Below are positions 1 to 13,037 of a stretch of 64,000 nucleotides of DNA, in pieces. Under the pieces are notes generated by a model. The model was not told where the DNA came from and did no database searches. It worked only from the letters and a program-made list of their open reading frames with translations. A program made the translations under genes and the position numbers. The number at the start of each line of letters is the position of its first letter. Position 1 is the stretch's first letter. Origin of the DNA: Turnera subulata (taxonomy: Eukaryota; Streptophyta; Magnoliopsida; Malpighiales; Passifloraceae); the NCBI GenBank assembly GCA_028386065.3, contig JAKUCV010006623.1, forward strand, positions 62,001 to 126,000, in the 5' to 3' direction.

Positions 1-1264
1 TTTCTACTTTGGCCACTGGTCATCATTACATTAGATTTCTCGCGCTTCTTAATTTTATTTTTAATTGATAAAAACAACAAGATAACCGAAAACTTTTAGA
101 AAGTAAAGAAGGCAAAAGTCAGTGACCATGAACAGTACCCCCGCCCGCATAACTACTGTTCCTAATTGGTGGAAGAAGTTTGTAAGCAGAAGTCTGAATT
201 GTTCCACAATCAGTGCCCCAATTTGTTTATGCATCCGAAGAAAGGTAGTGAGCCTTTTTCTGGTAGCAAATAAAATCACAATGATGTGTGTCTTGAGCCA
301 TTTAGTAGTAGTAACAGTTACGTAAAACATTTCTCCTTTTGTTGGCTTGAGTTTAGTGTAGCAATAGCAAACCAATCAATATAAGTCATGGTGGTATCGT
401 GTTTAAAACAGGGAGTAGTACTTAACCAAAATCGAACACGCGCACATACTATATGTCTTTAGATTCCATCCATAGTGGAATTAATATGTACACTAATCTT
501 AATCTCGTTTTGTAATCGGAAGGATAGGACAGTCTCTTTCAAAAAGAAATTGCCATTTCTTTCTTCTAATCCAAACTATGCCAAGGGTACTGTTGATCAA
601 TCTCCTGTTGGTCTAGCAAATTTTTAATCAGGGGGAAGTTACTGTAGGAAAAATTTGAGGATTTGTCAAAGTGAAAAATGATGGAAACAAATATTATTAA
701 TTTTTTTGTCGAGTAGATAAACAAATATATTGGTGAATCTATATTATTCATCATCACTCATCACATGTTTACTAGATGCGTAGAATGGTAGATGAGGTGG
801 TTGGATAAAATTACTTTCTTTGGGCCGAGTGAGGATGGGCCCAATGCTTCTTGACAGACCAGACAAGCATGTTATTGGATTGGTCCGCTAGTAGATTGGG
901 GCCAATAGTCAGAGCCTTGTCAGCCCAATATATCAAAACTTATCTCAAGCCTTTTGAGTATAGAAGACGTAAAAAGTTATGTCCAAAGACTGAAACAGAC
1001 CCCATTTTTTCTCTCCAGTTGAGCTAAAATTGGATTTAACAACTTCGGATTATTCCACAGGTCATTCTACCTTCTCCTCGTGGTCATGGGAGTCAAGAAA
1101 GGTCTTTGGAGTCGAAATAAATTCTACAAAATGTCAACGGCGAAAACCCGAAGAACATAAATGATCCATTTAAGATCTTCAGCTCCAAAAAAAAAAAAAA
1201 AATCTTCAGGTCAAAAATAGGAACAGAACAACCTACGACAGTCTTCAGTCTTCACAAGTACTTA
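1..1264. other. Intergenic, no gene seen
   Basis: The region is AT-rich with only short shadow reading frames on both strands and no recognisable protein. It holds an A-run of about 17 bases at 1187-1202, flanked by similar short words (atcttcag on both sides). This could be a degraded poly(A) insertion. Homology to the second copy of the downstream duplication begins near its right end. Confidence 0.6.
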
Positions 1265-1645
1265 CTACTACTACCAAACTACAAAAAGGAAACTACAACT
1301 GGGAGAATCCCAAAGACAAAAGGGTTGCATTATATCCCTGTAAGGCTTTAACACACATGACATGAGATAGATATTACCTAACGCAATACAAAACAGAAAG
1401 AGGGAGATAGTTTCACCTACCCTCCCTCTTTCTCTCTATTTTTAAATAAGCATATACCTTTCACTCCTTCCCTTTGCTTCCCTCGTTTTCGCCGTCTTCT
1501 ACAGGATTCTTCAACCAGGGCCCCATTTTCTTGATTCTCTCCCGCACCCATTACTCAGAAATGGACCTTCTCTATACCCATTTGTTAAAGTTCCAGTCTT
1601 TCCTGTTTGACATTTAGGAAAGAACTCAATCGAATAGTTTGACTG

Positions 1646-3924
1646 ATGGGTAGGGGAGGAGTCCAGTTATATGATGATAAAGGCGATGGCTTTCTCTCAA
1701 TCTCTGGTTTGGGGTCTCAATGGAGCCCTGAAGATGGACACTATTATCTCCCCGGAGGAGGCCTATTCGCTAGCGTTAACCAGATGGGAGTGGGATTCCC
1801 CAATCCTAGTGGCAATAGTGGTTTAAAATCTCTGTACTCTGAATTGTATGTGAAGTATTTGTCATTTGTTGGGGTCCAGGAGGAGGAAGAAGGGGGCTTG
1901 AAGAATAAGAAGAAGGGTGGGCTTAAATTGAAGATTAAGGTTAAAAATCCTTCATTAAGGCGGTTAATCAGTGGAGGGATAGCTGGGGCTATTTCAAGGA
2001 CTGCTGTTGCTCCTTTGGAGACTATAAGGACCCATTTGATGGTAGGAAGCAGCGGGCACACTACCAAGGAGGTGTTTAAAGAGATTATGAAGACTGATGG
2101 ATGGACTGGATTGTTTAGAGGCAATTTGGTCAATGTAATTCGGGTTGCGCCTAGCAAGGCCATTGAGGTAATCCATTCTATATTGATTCACGCTTATTTT
2201 ACAAGTGATGAAGATGCCATTGTGCTTAATCGTAGAGTTTTTTCCTTGCTCTTCATTGCTTTATTTGATTGGTTTTGATTGTATATGTTTTGTTCTTCTT
2301 AGCTAGTTTCTAATGCCTCAACTGTATGCACTTTTGAGTTTATAGTTTGCAGTTTCAGTAGTTTCAGGTCTCGGAATCACGCTCTTGCGAGTCCCACTTA
2401 TCTGTTTTGTTTTCTTGATGTCATTCATTTTGTCTGTTTTTGCTTGGGTGGTTTCATTTCTGTGTCTTAGAGTGTCAGCACTGGGTGAGGGTTTGTTGAA
2501 ACCGCCACCGATGGCCAATTTATTCTTGCTATTGCGAACTTTTTATATGGATAATGTGTGAATCTTGTTAATGGTCTTAGTGTACTTAGTCGAATGGCGA
2601 GGAAAAATGTTCTGGAAGAAATATTTATTTGTATCTTTCATTGGATTATTAATACAAAATGGGATGTACTCCTGTTGATACATGTCTGGAGTTTTAACTG
2701 CATCTCACTTGGTTAAAGGGAAGGCCTTCCACTAGGGATATACCAGTTTTGGAGGATAGGCTTCAAACCTTGTTGAAAATAATTGCCTTTGTGATGAGAT
2801 GGCTGTCGACCAAGAGATGTTGATGTCATACTGATTTTCTGGTAGGCTGATTCTCTGGTTCTTGTTTGGGTGGCGACCGAATAAGTATTCTACAAGACTT
2901 TAGAGGTTATATAACCAAGAACGATCCAGCTTCAGCTGCTTGCTATAAGAAATTGGTAAATTTTTCATGTACATCTAGTATGTAGTGTGTATATAATCTT
3001 GTACACCGTTGATGCTGCAATGAGGATAGGGAAGGTCTGCTAGAGTCTGAAAACTCTGGTTGGGTACTGCATGGTGCATGCTGTGCATTTTATGTCAAAT
3101 GTTGACAGAGGGACCTGCCTGAATGCAGGTTTTGCATACATGAAGAAATGTTTGCTTCTCAGATATGACTAATTTTTGTGTACAAATAATTTTTCCCATG
3201 CAGCTGTTTGTATATGATACAGTTAACAAGAACCTGTCGCCCAAACCTGGAGACCAACTCAAACTCCCTGTTCCTCCCTCTTTAGTTGCTGGGGCATGTG
3301 CTGGAGTGAGCTCAACTATTTGCACTTATCCACTTGAATTAATCAAGACTCGATTGACAATACAGGTACATTATAAATCTACAGACAGTATAAATTTTTG
3401 GTATGACAGCTGTCACTGCAGTCTTGAATGGAGGAGTTTTACTTATTTTGCAGAGGGATGCATATAATGGTTTGTTAGATGCATTCTTAAAAATACTTAG
3501 AGAAGAGGGTCCTGCTGAACTTTATAGAGGCCTTGTGCCTAGCCTCATTGGAGTAATTCCATATGCTGCCACAAATTACTTTGCTTATGACACATTGCGG
3601 AAAGCCTATCGAAAAATATTTAAGCAAGAGAAGATAGGCAACATTGAAACTCTCTTGATTGGATCAGCAGCAGGTGCAATTTCCAGTACTGCAACTTTCC
3701 CACTAGAGGTGGCTCGCAAGCAAATGCAGGTAGGGGCAGTTAGCGGATTGGTTTACAAGGATGTGCTCCATGCACTTGCTAGCATACTTGAACGAGATGG
3801 GATCCAAGGTCTATATAAGGGGCTAGGCCCAAGCTGTGTGAAATTGGTACCCGCTGCTGGGATATCTTTCATGTGCTATGAAGCATGCAAGAGGATTTTG
3901 GTAGAGGATGATGCTGACGCATAG
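1646..3924 (+). CDS. BT1-type adenine nucleotide carrier, copy 1
   Basis: This is a mitochondrial-carrier-family transporter of the plant Brittle-1 group, which moves adenine nucleotides across the plastid and/or mitochondrial inner envelope. Three exons, all phase 0, are read: 1646-2167, 3204-3365 and 3454-3924. They give 384 residues, close to the roughly 390 of the Arabidopsis protein. The three carrier signatures P-x-[DE]-x-x-[KR] are visible as PLETIR (about residue 123), PLELIK (about 217) and PLEVARK (about 311), each closing one two-helix repeat. The first 100 residues form a family-typical extension ending in an acidic then lysine-rich stretch (EEEEGG..KKK). The start is the first ATG of the frame, and a similar ATG is used in copy 2. 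A TATA-like TTTAAATA lies about 200 bases upstream. It converges on the Alba gene with about 690 bases between stop codons. The specific nucleotide carried is inferred from the family. Confidence 0.93.
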
Positions 3925-4612
3925 GAGTGTGGAAGAACACAAGCACTTTCTTCAGGCAAGGGGAGGAACTACACATACTTTTCATTTACACCAGATTAAC
4001 TAGGCTTTGTTTCTCATTTTCTCTGCTGAGTTTTTGGTTCACAGAACAGTCGGACACTTAGACTAGGCTTCTTATTTTCGATGGAAGGAATAGATTACCA
4101 TACTTTGAAGAATTTTTGGCCTTACATTATGTTGTTGCTGAATGGAAGTGTCGAGTTTGAAGTTTCAGCCGTCTAGTTTTATACCCAGAGGAAAGTCTCT
4201 GTTTAAGCCCATATACAGCAGGGTATCTAAGAAATACGGGAAACTCTTAAAGATGTAAGAAATACGATTTTGGAATTTTGTTAGTGGCAGTAAACATCTC
4301 TTAAAGTTGGATATTGACGTCTTCAAATTCTTATTGGCGCGAGTATGAAATAGGAACACGCTGCTGAATTTTCCTAAAAGAGAAGCTGATGCTGTGGTAA
4401 ATTTGGAACCGCAAAGGGGATTAGTAATTAGAAAAGGGCAATACTCTATCGGAAAGGAGGCTCTTGAAGAATAAATATAAACTTTTCAGTAGGAAAGAAC
4501 TGTTGTTACAAAAACTCCTAGAAGAATATGACAGAAACGTCACTATAACAGTGCCAAGATGCACAAGTCAAGCAGGAATATGATAGTATGGACTGCATTC
4601 ATCCATCCAAGC

Positions 4613-5888
4613 TCAGCTCTGCTCCTCATTCTCTGCTGCTTCCTCTGCAGCAGCAGCAGCCATCAGCTCATCAAACTTTTCCGTCTTCTCCAGCACTATT
4701 TCAATCTACATGAATGAATTCCCATTGTTAGTCTACGTGGGAAAGAAATGCAAAGAGACTAACAATTGATAGAACAAAGAAAACGACTTCAGTTGGATGC
4801 AAGAAATATGTGAGATAACAGCTCCACAGAAATGTAGAATAAACTCCACAATGGGGGAGACGGAATATTCAGGCCTCAGCCCAGAGACATTAAGTCTAAA
4901 GAGATAAAAGTGTAAGACCATGAGCAACCCTTCGCCGTAGTTTCCACCAAAGAAATTACAATACATCACAAGTCTAGGCTTTAGAAATCATTGAATGACC
5001 TTTTTCTTCAGCCTATCAAAGCCTTGGATATGCGACATGCCAATAGTTGTAAATGATTGTTTAAACATATAAGCCTACAACTTCAGGGATTAGACCTTAT
5101 CCAAAGATGTATCTTTCCATGTTGTAACAATCAAAGAATAGGGTTATTTACCTTTGCTTTAGGAGAAGGGCGGCCCCCGTTTTCCTCCCTCATGTCAACC
5201 GTGGATGTCATTATCTCTGCACCACATGAATGAGAACAATATAAAGCATGAGAACCTCAAGCATGAACAACACTGCAAGAATACAACCACCGCCAAAAAG
5301 GAGAAAAGAGAGAAGAGTCTCACTCTTCTCCAGAGCCAGTCCATTATTCTTCAAGATCTCAGCGACAGTAACAACCGTTGCAATTGCTGTGTATACACAC
5401 ATACACGCATGAAGAGTTAATCCCTATATAAACTCTTTCATAACAATAATAATGATGATAATAAACAATACATTCAAAGTGACCTAGACACGAGCATGAC
5501 AGAAGAGGAAAAAAACAAAGGGGAAAAACAGTACCCATCCCAAGAGCAGAGAGTTCCACTTCATTGTGTTGCTGCATATACCTCTGCAATAATTGTTTGA
5601 AAAACACACACGGTAATAATCACCAAACAACACTGGAGACTTCCCAGTAACAAGTTCCTATACTTTTTAAGTTTAAAGAGGGGAAAAATAAAAAAAGACC
5701 CATTTGATTGCAGATCTAATTTAAAGAGAAAAAGGGGGTACCTTGGCGAGATTGACATAGAAGAAGAGGGGTTTTTTGGTGTTAGAGACTTGGATTCTGT
5801 TCTTCTTGTTGTAATTGTTGTTGTTGTTATTACCGGAAGCTGAGTCTGTGATGCTCAGGTTGTTAACTCCCTCCGTTACAGCTTCCAT
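4613..5888 (-). CDS. Alba DNA/RNA-binding protein, copy 1
   Basis: This is a small single-domain Alba protein of the plant ALBA1/2 type, which binds RNA and DNA and is linked to translation and chromatin in the family. Five exons are read downward from the ATG at 5886-5888: 5742-5888, 5535-5583, 5324-5386, 5152-5216 and 4613-4705. They encode 138 residues. Landmarks are the N-terminal KKNRIQVSNTKKPLFFYVNL, then YMQQ.NEVELSALGMAIATVV, and EKKIMTSTVDM, which is formed across the third splice junction. All phases close. After a poly-Asn stretch the protein matches the family along its whole length and ends in an Ala/Glu-rich tail (FDELMAAAAAEEAA). It shares its upstream region head-to-head with BT1 copy 2. 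Confidence 0.92.
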
Positions 5889-7344
5889 TGTAATATTACC
5901 ACCGACCCGAGTTGCGTTTATTGGAGTTTCGTCCCCGACTTGCCGTCGCCTCTCTTATCTTCTTCTTCTCTCTTTGTCTCCTCCTCCTTAATGCTGCTTT
6001 ACTCTTCTCTTCAAGCACGCGCACGCTGTGCTTTGTGAGATACAATAAATATACAAATCCTCGACTCCAAACAAAAACCCTCGACTGGAAACACCTCCCT
6101 CTCTCTGGTTTTGCACCTGAACCCCTCTCCACCTGGAAGCTAAACGACGACGTTACCAGCAATAGTATGTTGGGCTGGGCCTTTGGGGGTTGTCATTGTT
6201 TTTAAATCTAATTCAGGGCTTCAGCCCAGTCCTTTCACTACAAAAATAAATTCTTTGTAAACTGCAGCCCGACACTTCTAGTAAACAAAACGAGCCGAAG
6301 ATTCACCAACTAAATAACACCTCAAGCCGCTCCCTCCTTGTCTGGCCATGTCCGCTCCATTTTTCCTTTCACTCTTTTTTGGTGACACAGAGGATATTGT
6401 ACATTTGTACTTGGCTAAATACTAGTAAGGACACACGTCCGGCTCCCCTCCTCTCTCATGTGCTCATTATGATCTGCTGACATAAACTTCAGAGGCAGCG
6501 AAGTACTAAAATCTGTTCAACACCAAAAGAACACGTGATGTAGTGAACGAAATTAAAACTAAAATATTCGCTGAGTTTTGACTTGGAAGAGTGGATGCAT
6601 GCATCCTTGAATTAGGAATTGCCACATACCTAAATTTTAATTACCTATGCAATAAGCATTAGTAAGAGGTAATAGCAGTAACGTAAAAGCTGGAGTTAAT
6701 GCCTCATAAAGCAAGTATTTTGGATTATCTCAAAAGGGCGGATCCAGGATTGGTGAAGGCAGTTATCCAATTTCCTATTTTAAGGCAATTATCAGGCAGC
6801 GTAGCTAGCTAGCTGTTAGCCAAACTCCTTTTGCTACTAATATTTGTTTTTGCAATTAAAAAAGGTTCAATATTGCCTCCATTGTGGCGTATGATTATCG
6901 AATTTCGCTAGTAACAAAATCAACATATTGAGTTAAAGTTGCCACTTCCCCCCTACTATGCTACTGAACTACAAAGGGAAAACAAAAACCTAACCACACT
7001 ACAAACCACCGGGAGAATCCCAAGAGAAAGGATTGTTTATACAACACCTGTGACACATATAGATTCTTAACGCGATACAAAGAGAAAGAGGGGAAGAGAT
7101 TCACCTACCCCCTTCTCTCTATTTCTCTCTCTCTCTCCTCCTCCTTATATAAACATACCTTTCCTTCGCTTTGCTTCCCTTCGCCGTCTTCTATTGTATT
7201 CTTCAATCCAGGACCCCATTTTTCTCGATTCTCTCTCACACCCATTTCTCAAAAATGGATCTTCTTTATCTCCATTGTTAAAATTCCAGTCTTTCCCATT
7301 TGACATTTTTCAAAAAGGGTTCGTTTTTACACTTTTTTTTATTA
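5889..7344. promoter_or_regulatory. Divergent intergenic region, Alba-1 / BT1-2
   Basis: About 1.45 kb lies between two divergent start codons. On the BT1 side there is a pyrimidine-rich leader with a (CT)n stretch near 7113-7140 and a good TATA box, TATATAAA at 7146-7153, about 200 bases before the ATG. A G-box core CACGTG lies at 6532-6537. On the Alba side there is a tract aaaaaccctcg like the plant telo-box. Only these motifs are seen. Their use is inferred. Confidence 0.5.
7146..7153 (+). promoter_or_regulatory. Likely TATA box of BT1 copy 2
   Basis: TATATAAA lies in a CT-rich leader about 200 bases before the start codon. The aligned place in copy 1 reads TTTAAATA (1441-1448), so the two paralogues have different core promoters. 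Confidence 0.5.
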
Positions 7345-9977
7345 ATGGGTAGCCAAGGAATCCAGTTGTTTGATGATAAAGGTGGTGGCTTTCTATCAAT
7401 CTCTGGATTGGGGGGGTCTCAATGGAGCATTCAAGATGGACACTATCTCCCTGGAGGAGGCCTATTCGCTAGCGTCAACCAGACGGGAATGGGATTCCCC
7501 AATCCGAGTGGCAATAGTGGTGTAAAATCTCTGTACTCTGAATTGTATGTGAAGTATTTGTCATTTGTTGGGGTCCAGGAGGAGGAAGAAGGGGGTTTGA
7601 AGAATAAGAAGAAGGGTGGGCTTAAACTGAAGATTAAGGTTAAAAATCCTTCATTAAGGCGGTTAATCAGTGGAGGGATAGCTGGGGCTATTTCAAGGAC
7701 TGCTGTTGCTCCTTTGGAGACTATAAGGACCCATTTGATGGTAGGGAGCAGCGGGCATACTACCAAGGAGGTGTTTAACGAGATTATGAAGACTGATGGA
7801 TGGACTGGATTGTTCAGAGGAAATTTGGTCAATGTAATTCGGGTTGCGCCTAGCAAGGCCATAGAGGTAATCCATTCTGTATTGATTCATGCTTTTTTGG
7901 CCGAGTGATGGAGATGTCATTGTGCTTAATTATTGTGTGATATTTGCCTTGAACTTTGTTGGTGTATTTGGTTGGTTTTAGGCTGTGTACGTTTTTTCCT
8001 CATATTCCAGTTTCTAATGTTTAACAAATCATGCCTCAACTGCGTCCAATTTTTGGTTTATTGTTCACAGTTTCGGTAGTTTCAGGTCTGAGGAAATGCA
8101 GACCATTTACCCGTTTGTAATCTCTATGTCATCCATTTTGTGCGTTTCTTTTCTGGTGGTCCATTTCTTTGTCTGAGATTGTCAGCAGTGGATGGTTGAT
8201 TGTGAAATGACATTGTTTCTCCATCGGTTGGCAGCTACTGCTTACCTCTTATTCGGATATTATGCCTTTTCGATCATCTAAGGTACATGGTCAAACAAAG
8301 GGATATTCTGTTGTGGAAGAAATCATTAGTATCTTTCATTGGTTTATTATTTCACGAAAGGGGGAGTACTCTTGTTGAATATAATGTGTCCATCGATTGT
8401 TTCATTAGATTAGTCGAAATGGTAATTTCTTTTAATATACATTTGTTGTTTTCCTGCATCTATGTTGTTTTTGCACTTTTCACGTTATCTTTTGATTGTT
8501 GAAGTTATATTATCTTCCATAGACAGTATTTATGCCCTTAGAGGCAAATTGTGAATGATTTTTGTGGGGTGAGTTTCAATGGGATGGATTGGTGGAATAG
8601 CTTAAATGTCTAAGCTGTGGTCCAGTTTTGACTCCCTCTTAAGGCTTATTCTTCTGTGATGTGGGAGAACCACTAGTGCTTAAAGGAAGTACCCAGGTGA
8701 AAGCTACAACAAAGACATGCTTCTAGCTGTCCTTTTCTGTTGTGTTGATATCCACCACCATATTGAAATCTCTTGAACTGTCATTAATGGAACTGGTTGT
8801 TTTGGATTATTGCAGAACCCATCAGCTAAGAATGGGTACTTCCGGGCCTCAAATATTTGTCTAGAATTTGAATTGCATCTCTTGAGTAAAAAGAAAGGTC
8901 CTCCTCCACTAGACATGTACATTCCATTTTAGTGATGAACTCTGAAACCAGGCTTCAAGACACTTGGATTGGTGTCAACCTTAGATGGGAGTCAAGCATG
9001 TGATGTTGCCAAATTTTTCTAATATGTCATGTCTAGATAGTTTTGTTAACTATCAGTGCTGCAATGACGATAGGGAAGGTCGCTGGAGTCTAAAACCTCT
9101 GATTGCATATCCCTGGTGCATGATTTGTATTTTAAGTCATTTTTTTATTGAAGGAATAAAATTAACCTGTCTGATGTGGCTTTTGCATTTTTGTAGAAAT
9201 GTTGCTTTTCAGACATTCATTAGTTTTTGCATATAACTAATTTGGCCTGTGCAGCTGTTTGTATATGATACAGTTAACAAGAATCTGTCGCCTAAACCTG
9301 GAGACCAGCTTAAACTCCCTGTTCCTGCCTCTTTAGTTGCTGGGGCATGTGCTGGAGTGAGTTCAACTATTTGCACGTATCCACTTGAATTAATCAAGAC
9401 TCGATTGACAATACAGGTACACTACAAATCTGAAGTGAATACATAAATTTAGGGTATGACTGCTGTTGTTGCCGTCTTCAACGGGGGACTTTTACTTATT
9501 TCGCAGAGAGGTGCATATAAGGGTTTATTAGATGCATTCTTAAAAATACTTAGAGAAGAGGGTCCTGCTGAACTGTACAGAGGTCTTGTCCCTAGCCTCA
9601 TTGGAGTAATTCCATATGCTGCCACAAATTACTTTGCCTATGACACATTGCGGAAAGCCTATCGAAAAATCTTTAAGCAAGAGAAGATAGGCAACATTGA
9701 AACTCTTTTAATTGGATCAGCAGCAGGTGCAATATCTAGTACTGCAACTTTCCCACTAGAGGTGGCTCGCAAGCAAATGCAGGTGGGAGCCGTCAGTGGA
9801 CAGGTTTACAATGATGTGTTCCATGCACTTGCTAGCATACTTGAACGTCAAGGGATCCAAGGTCTATACAAGGGGCTAGGCCCTAGCTGCGTGAAATTGG
9901 TACCCGCTGCTGGGATATCTTTCATGTGCTATGAAGCATGCAAGAGGATACTGGTAGAGGATGATGCTGAGGCATAG
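7345..9977 (+). CDS. BT1-type adenine nucleotide carrier, copy 2
   Basis: This is the tandem paralogue of the carrier at 1646-3924. Exons 7345-7866, 9255-9416 and 9507-9977 have the same lengths as in copy 1 (522, 162 and 471 bases) and give 384 residues. The N-terminal 60 residues differ most (MGSQGIQLFDDKGGG against MGRGGVQLYDDKGDG, and a Gly gained and a Tyr lost around GLGGSQ and GHYLPG). From there on the protein is nearly identical, with a few late changes (GLVYKD to GQVYND, ERDG to ERQG, DADA to DAEA). The three carrier signatures are intact, and no stop or frameshift is seen, so both copies look functional. The reading frame stays open upstream of the ATG, but no earlier in-frame ATG is seen back to 7300. 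The first intron is about 1.4 kb. Confidence 0.93.
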
Positions 9978-10683
9978 AAGCGTGAAAGAACTCAAAACGC
10001 TTCTGTTTAGGTTAGAGGAGGAACTAAACACATTTTTCGTTTATACCCAGATTTTGGCTTGATTTCCCATTTCCTTTGTTGAGTTTTTTTGTTCACAGAA
10101 CCATTAGAGTAGCATTCTTGTTTTGGATTGTAGGCATTGGCCTTCTTGTTTTGGATCCAAGGAATTAATTACTATGTTTTGAAGAATTTTGGCTTATCTT
10201 ATTGCTGCATTTAGCCTTCAATTTGACCCTCTAGTTCTTTCTAGCTAGCAATCAGATTTTGAAGTTGCCACATTTCTGGAATTAGGTGGGAGGCGTTAAA
10301 CGTCTATTATGTTGAAGGTTGACTACTACATGTAGACCGATGATACCAATTGGCCCAATACAATTCGTACTGTTGAATTTGCATACGGAAACGAACTAAA
10401 TGAATATACATGTGCCTCGATACCAAATCTATTCGACTGAAAAAATGAAAGAAAAAACTAATGCTGGGTTAAACTGAGAGCAAGCAGCCGAGTAAAGAGA
10501 AGCTTAACACCTCATAAGAGACGAAGGCAAAGGTTGATACAATACCCGGTCTCAATAGTTACAAAAAGAATTCCTAAATAAATAATTGAATATGCCAGAC
10601 GTCACTAATAATTCCAATCTAAAATAAACATATCCACAAGTGAAGCAAGAACAACTGTATGCCCTAAATTCGTCGATCCAAGC

Positions 10684-12010
10684 TCAGCTCTGCTCCTCAT
10701 TGTCTGCGGCTTCCTCTGCAGCAGCAGCAGCCATCAGCTCATCAAACTTTTCCGTCTTCCAAAGCACTATTTCAATCTACATGAATGAATTCCCACTGTT
10801 AGTCTACGAGGGAAAGAAATGCAAAGAGACTAACAATTGATAGGAAAAAACTGAAAACAACAAATTCAGTTGGCTGATGTAGAATAAACTACACAATGGC
10901 TGATGGCATATCCATAGGCATTACGTCTATTACGGTCTATAAAGATAAAAGTCAACTTCAGTTGACTAACAGTTCCACAGAAATGTAGAATAAACTACAC
11001 AATGGCTGATGGCATATTCATAGGTATTACGTCTATAAAGATAAAAGTCTAACCACAAACCATGAGCAACAATTCGCCCTAGTTTCCACCAGATAAATTA
11101 CAATACTTCGCAACCCAGTGTTAGAAATCATCGCAACGCATAGACAACGTAACTGTTTTTTTCAGCCTATCAAAGCCATGGATATGCATATTATGAATAG
11201 TTGTAGTTGATTGTTCCTACATAAAAATGCAACGATACCAACAAATGTATTACATCTGCAACTTCACAGACTAGACCCTATCCAAAGATGTGCCATTCCA
11301 TGTTGTAAACAATCAAGAATCTCGTCATTTACCTTAGCTTTGGGAGCAGGGCGGCCTCCGGTTTCCTCCCTCATGTCAACCGTGGATGTCATGATCTCTG
11401 CGCACATGAATGAGAACAATATAAGGCATGGAACCCTCAAGCATGAGCCAAAATGCAAGAACACAACCACCGCCAAAAAGGGAAAAACAAGAGAGAGAGA
11501 TAGCAGGGTCTCACTCTTCTCCAGAGCCAGTCCATTGTTCTTCAATATCTCGGCGACAGTAACAACCGTGGCGATTGCTGTGTAAGCATACATGTATGAG
11601 AAACGGAAAGTCAATTCCTAGACAAAGGCAACATGCAATAGCCATCCAAATTCCATAACCTAGGCGAACATCACATAAAAAGAAAGGGAAACACAATATA
11701 CCCATCCCAAGAGCAGAGAGCTCCACTTCATTGTATTGTTGCATATACCTCTGCAATACCAATAAAAACAATAAATTAGAGAGTGAAATTAAGGATCTAA
11801 TTTTTAAAAAAATTAAAAAAGAAAACGAAGAAGAAGAAGAAGAAAAGGGAAAAAAGGAGGTACCTTGGCGAGATTGACATAGAAGAAGAGGGGTTTTTTG
11901 GTATTAGAGACTTGGATTCTGTTCTTCTTGTTGTTGTTGTAGTTGTTGTTATTACCGGGAGCTGAATCTGTTATGCTCAGGTTGTTAACTCCCTCCGCTA
12001 CAGCCTCCAT
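10684..12010 (-). CDS. Alba DNA/RNA-binding protein, copy 2
   Basis: This is the paralogue of the Alba gene at 4613-5888. Exons are 11864-12010, 11702-11750, 11515-11577, 11333-11397 and 10684-10776, the same five lengths as copy 1 (147, 49, 63, 65 and 93 bases), encoding 138 residues. Differences include the N-terminal Asn run and a Glu-to-Trp change in the last exon (IEIVLWKTEKF against IEIVLEKTEKF), caused by adjacent base changes. All splice sites are canonical, and the frame is intact. It converges on BT1 copy 2 with about 700 bases between stops. Confidence 0.92.
10879..11049. repeat. 106-bp tandem repeat in Alba-2 intron
   Basis: The word gtagaataaactacacaatg occurs at 10879 and again at 10985, with about 50 to 65 bases of close match each time (a period of 106). 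It lies in the last intron of Alba copy 2 and has no second unit in Alba copy 1, so it arose after the gene duplication. Confidence 0.8.
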
Positions 12011-12260
12011 TTTGTAATAAACCCCGAGAGAATAAAAAACAAAAGAAAAATTGGAACCACAAACCAAAGGCCTCTCTTCCCGCGACTCGGCGAATGCTCC
12101 ACTTCTCTTCCCTTAATGCTTCTATATTATCTTCTTCAAGCTCGGGCAGAGGATTTGGATGGGCAGGCTCTGTTTGTAATAATGTAATAAATACACAGAG
12201 CCCCAAAACTCCAGCAAAAACCCTCGTCTTGGAAAGAAACGATGCCGTTTCCAACATATT

Positions 12261-13037
12261 ATTGCCAAGTGGCACTCTGGCACAAAGATTTGCCAGTCGC
12301 CACGTAGCTATGATCCGTGATATTTTTGGGCCTGGCCCGAATTGCATGATAATAAAAGAAATTTTCCTTTTTAAGAGGGATGATGACAAGTCTAAATCTT
12401 TTTGAGGCAGCTTGTCTAAGTCTCTTGCTCGCAGGTTAAAGCAATGGCTGTTAACTGAATAAGAACGAATAAATTAGCTACAACTTTTTTGTTACTTGGT
12501 TTGGAAGTATTGCATTCTCTTTTATGCATATTCCCTGATACAGGATTTCAACTCAATACTGCTCAAAGTGCTGTAATTAGTGTGAGATGCAGGCTGCCAA
12601 ATACGTAATTAATTTCTAACTCTGGATTCTAACCAGAGAGATATATAATTGATTAATGCAAGGGTACAAAACTCCACGAACATCAGTGACAACATTTCCA
12701 AAAGAATATAAGAATTTTTCTTCTTTAGTCTGAGTACAACGGATAAAATTTCTATGACAAACATCACAAAACTGCACAACAAATAACGTTACTCAAACAT
12801 GAGCCCAGGGTATACCCACTGTTACAGAGGCTGCAAGTACCTTGTGCTGCTGATGGAAGTGACAAAGACAAAAACGATACAAAAGGGTTTTCTTTGACCT
12901 GTCTCCTTGAACTCGGTTCCCCAAGTGCATAAATTAAATTAATATCATTCAGTTCTTCCTGCGATTCATGTTATATACACTGTAGTGTACGCTTACGAGA
13001 CATGCAGCCATCTCCAGAAGAGTTATCCAAGAAAAAA
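12261..13037. other. Spacer and 3' UTR side of CESA1
   Basis: This is AT-rich sequence between the Alba-2 promoter side and the CESA1 stop codon. The part nearest 13037 should be CESA1 3' UTR. No other gene is seen. Confidence 0.5.

Larger units (their letters stand above)
1265..6160. repeat. Tandem duplication, copy 1 (BT1 + Alba)
   Basis: This segment is repeated at 6955-12260 in direct orientation. Both copies contain the same convergent gene pair with identical coding-exon lengths. The similarity also covers the carrier gene's 5' leader (the shared word gggagaatccca occurs at 1301 and 7011) and the Alba upstream region (the shared word caaaaaccctcg). Introns and the DNA between the two genes are clearly diverged but alignable in patches. 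The ends given are approximate and judged by eye. Confidence 0.85.
6955..12260. repeat. Tandem duplication, copy 2 (BT1 + Alba)
   Basis: This is the second copy of the segment at 1265-6160. It is about 400 bases longer, partly because of an internal 106-bp tandem repeat at 10879-11049. Gene order, orientation, exon lengths and splice phases are conserved, which indicates unequal crossing-over or local segmental duplication rather than retroposition. Confidence 0.85.
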
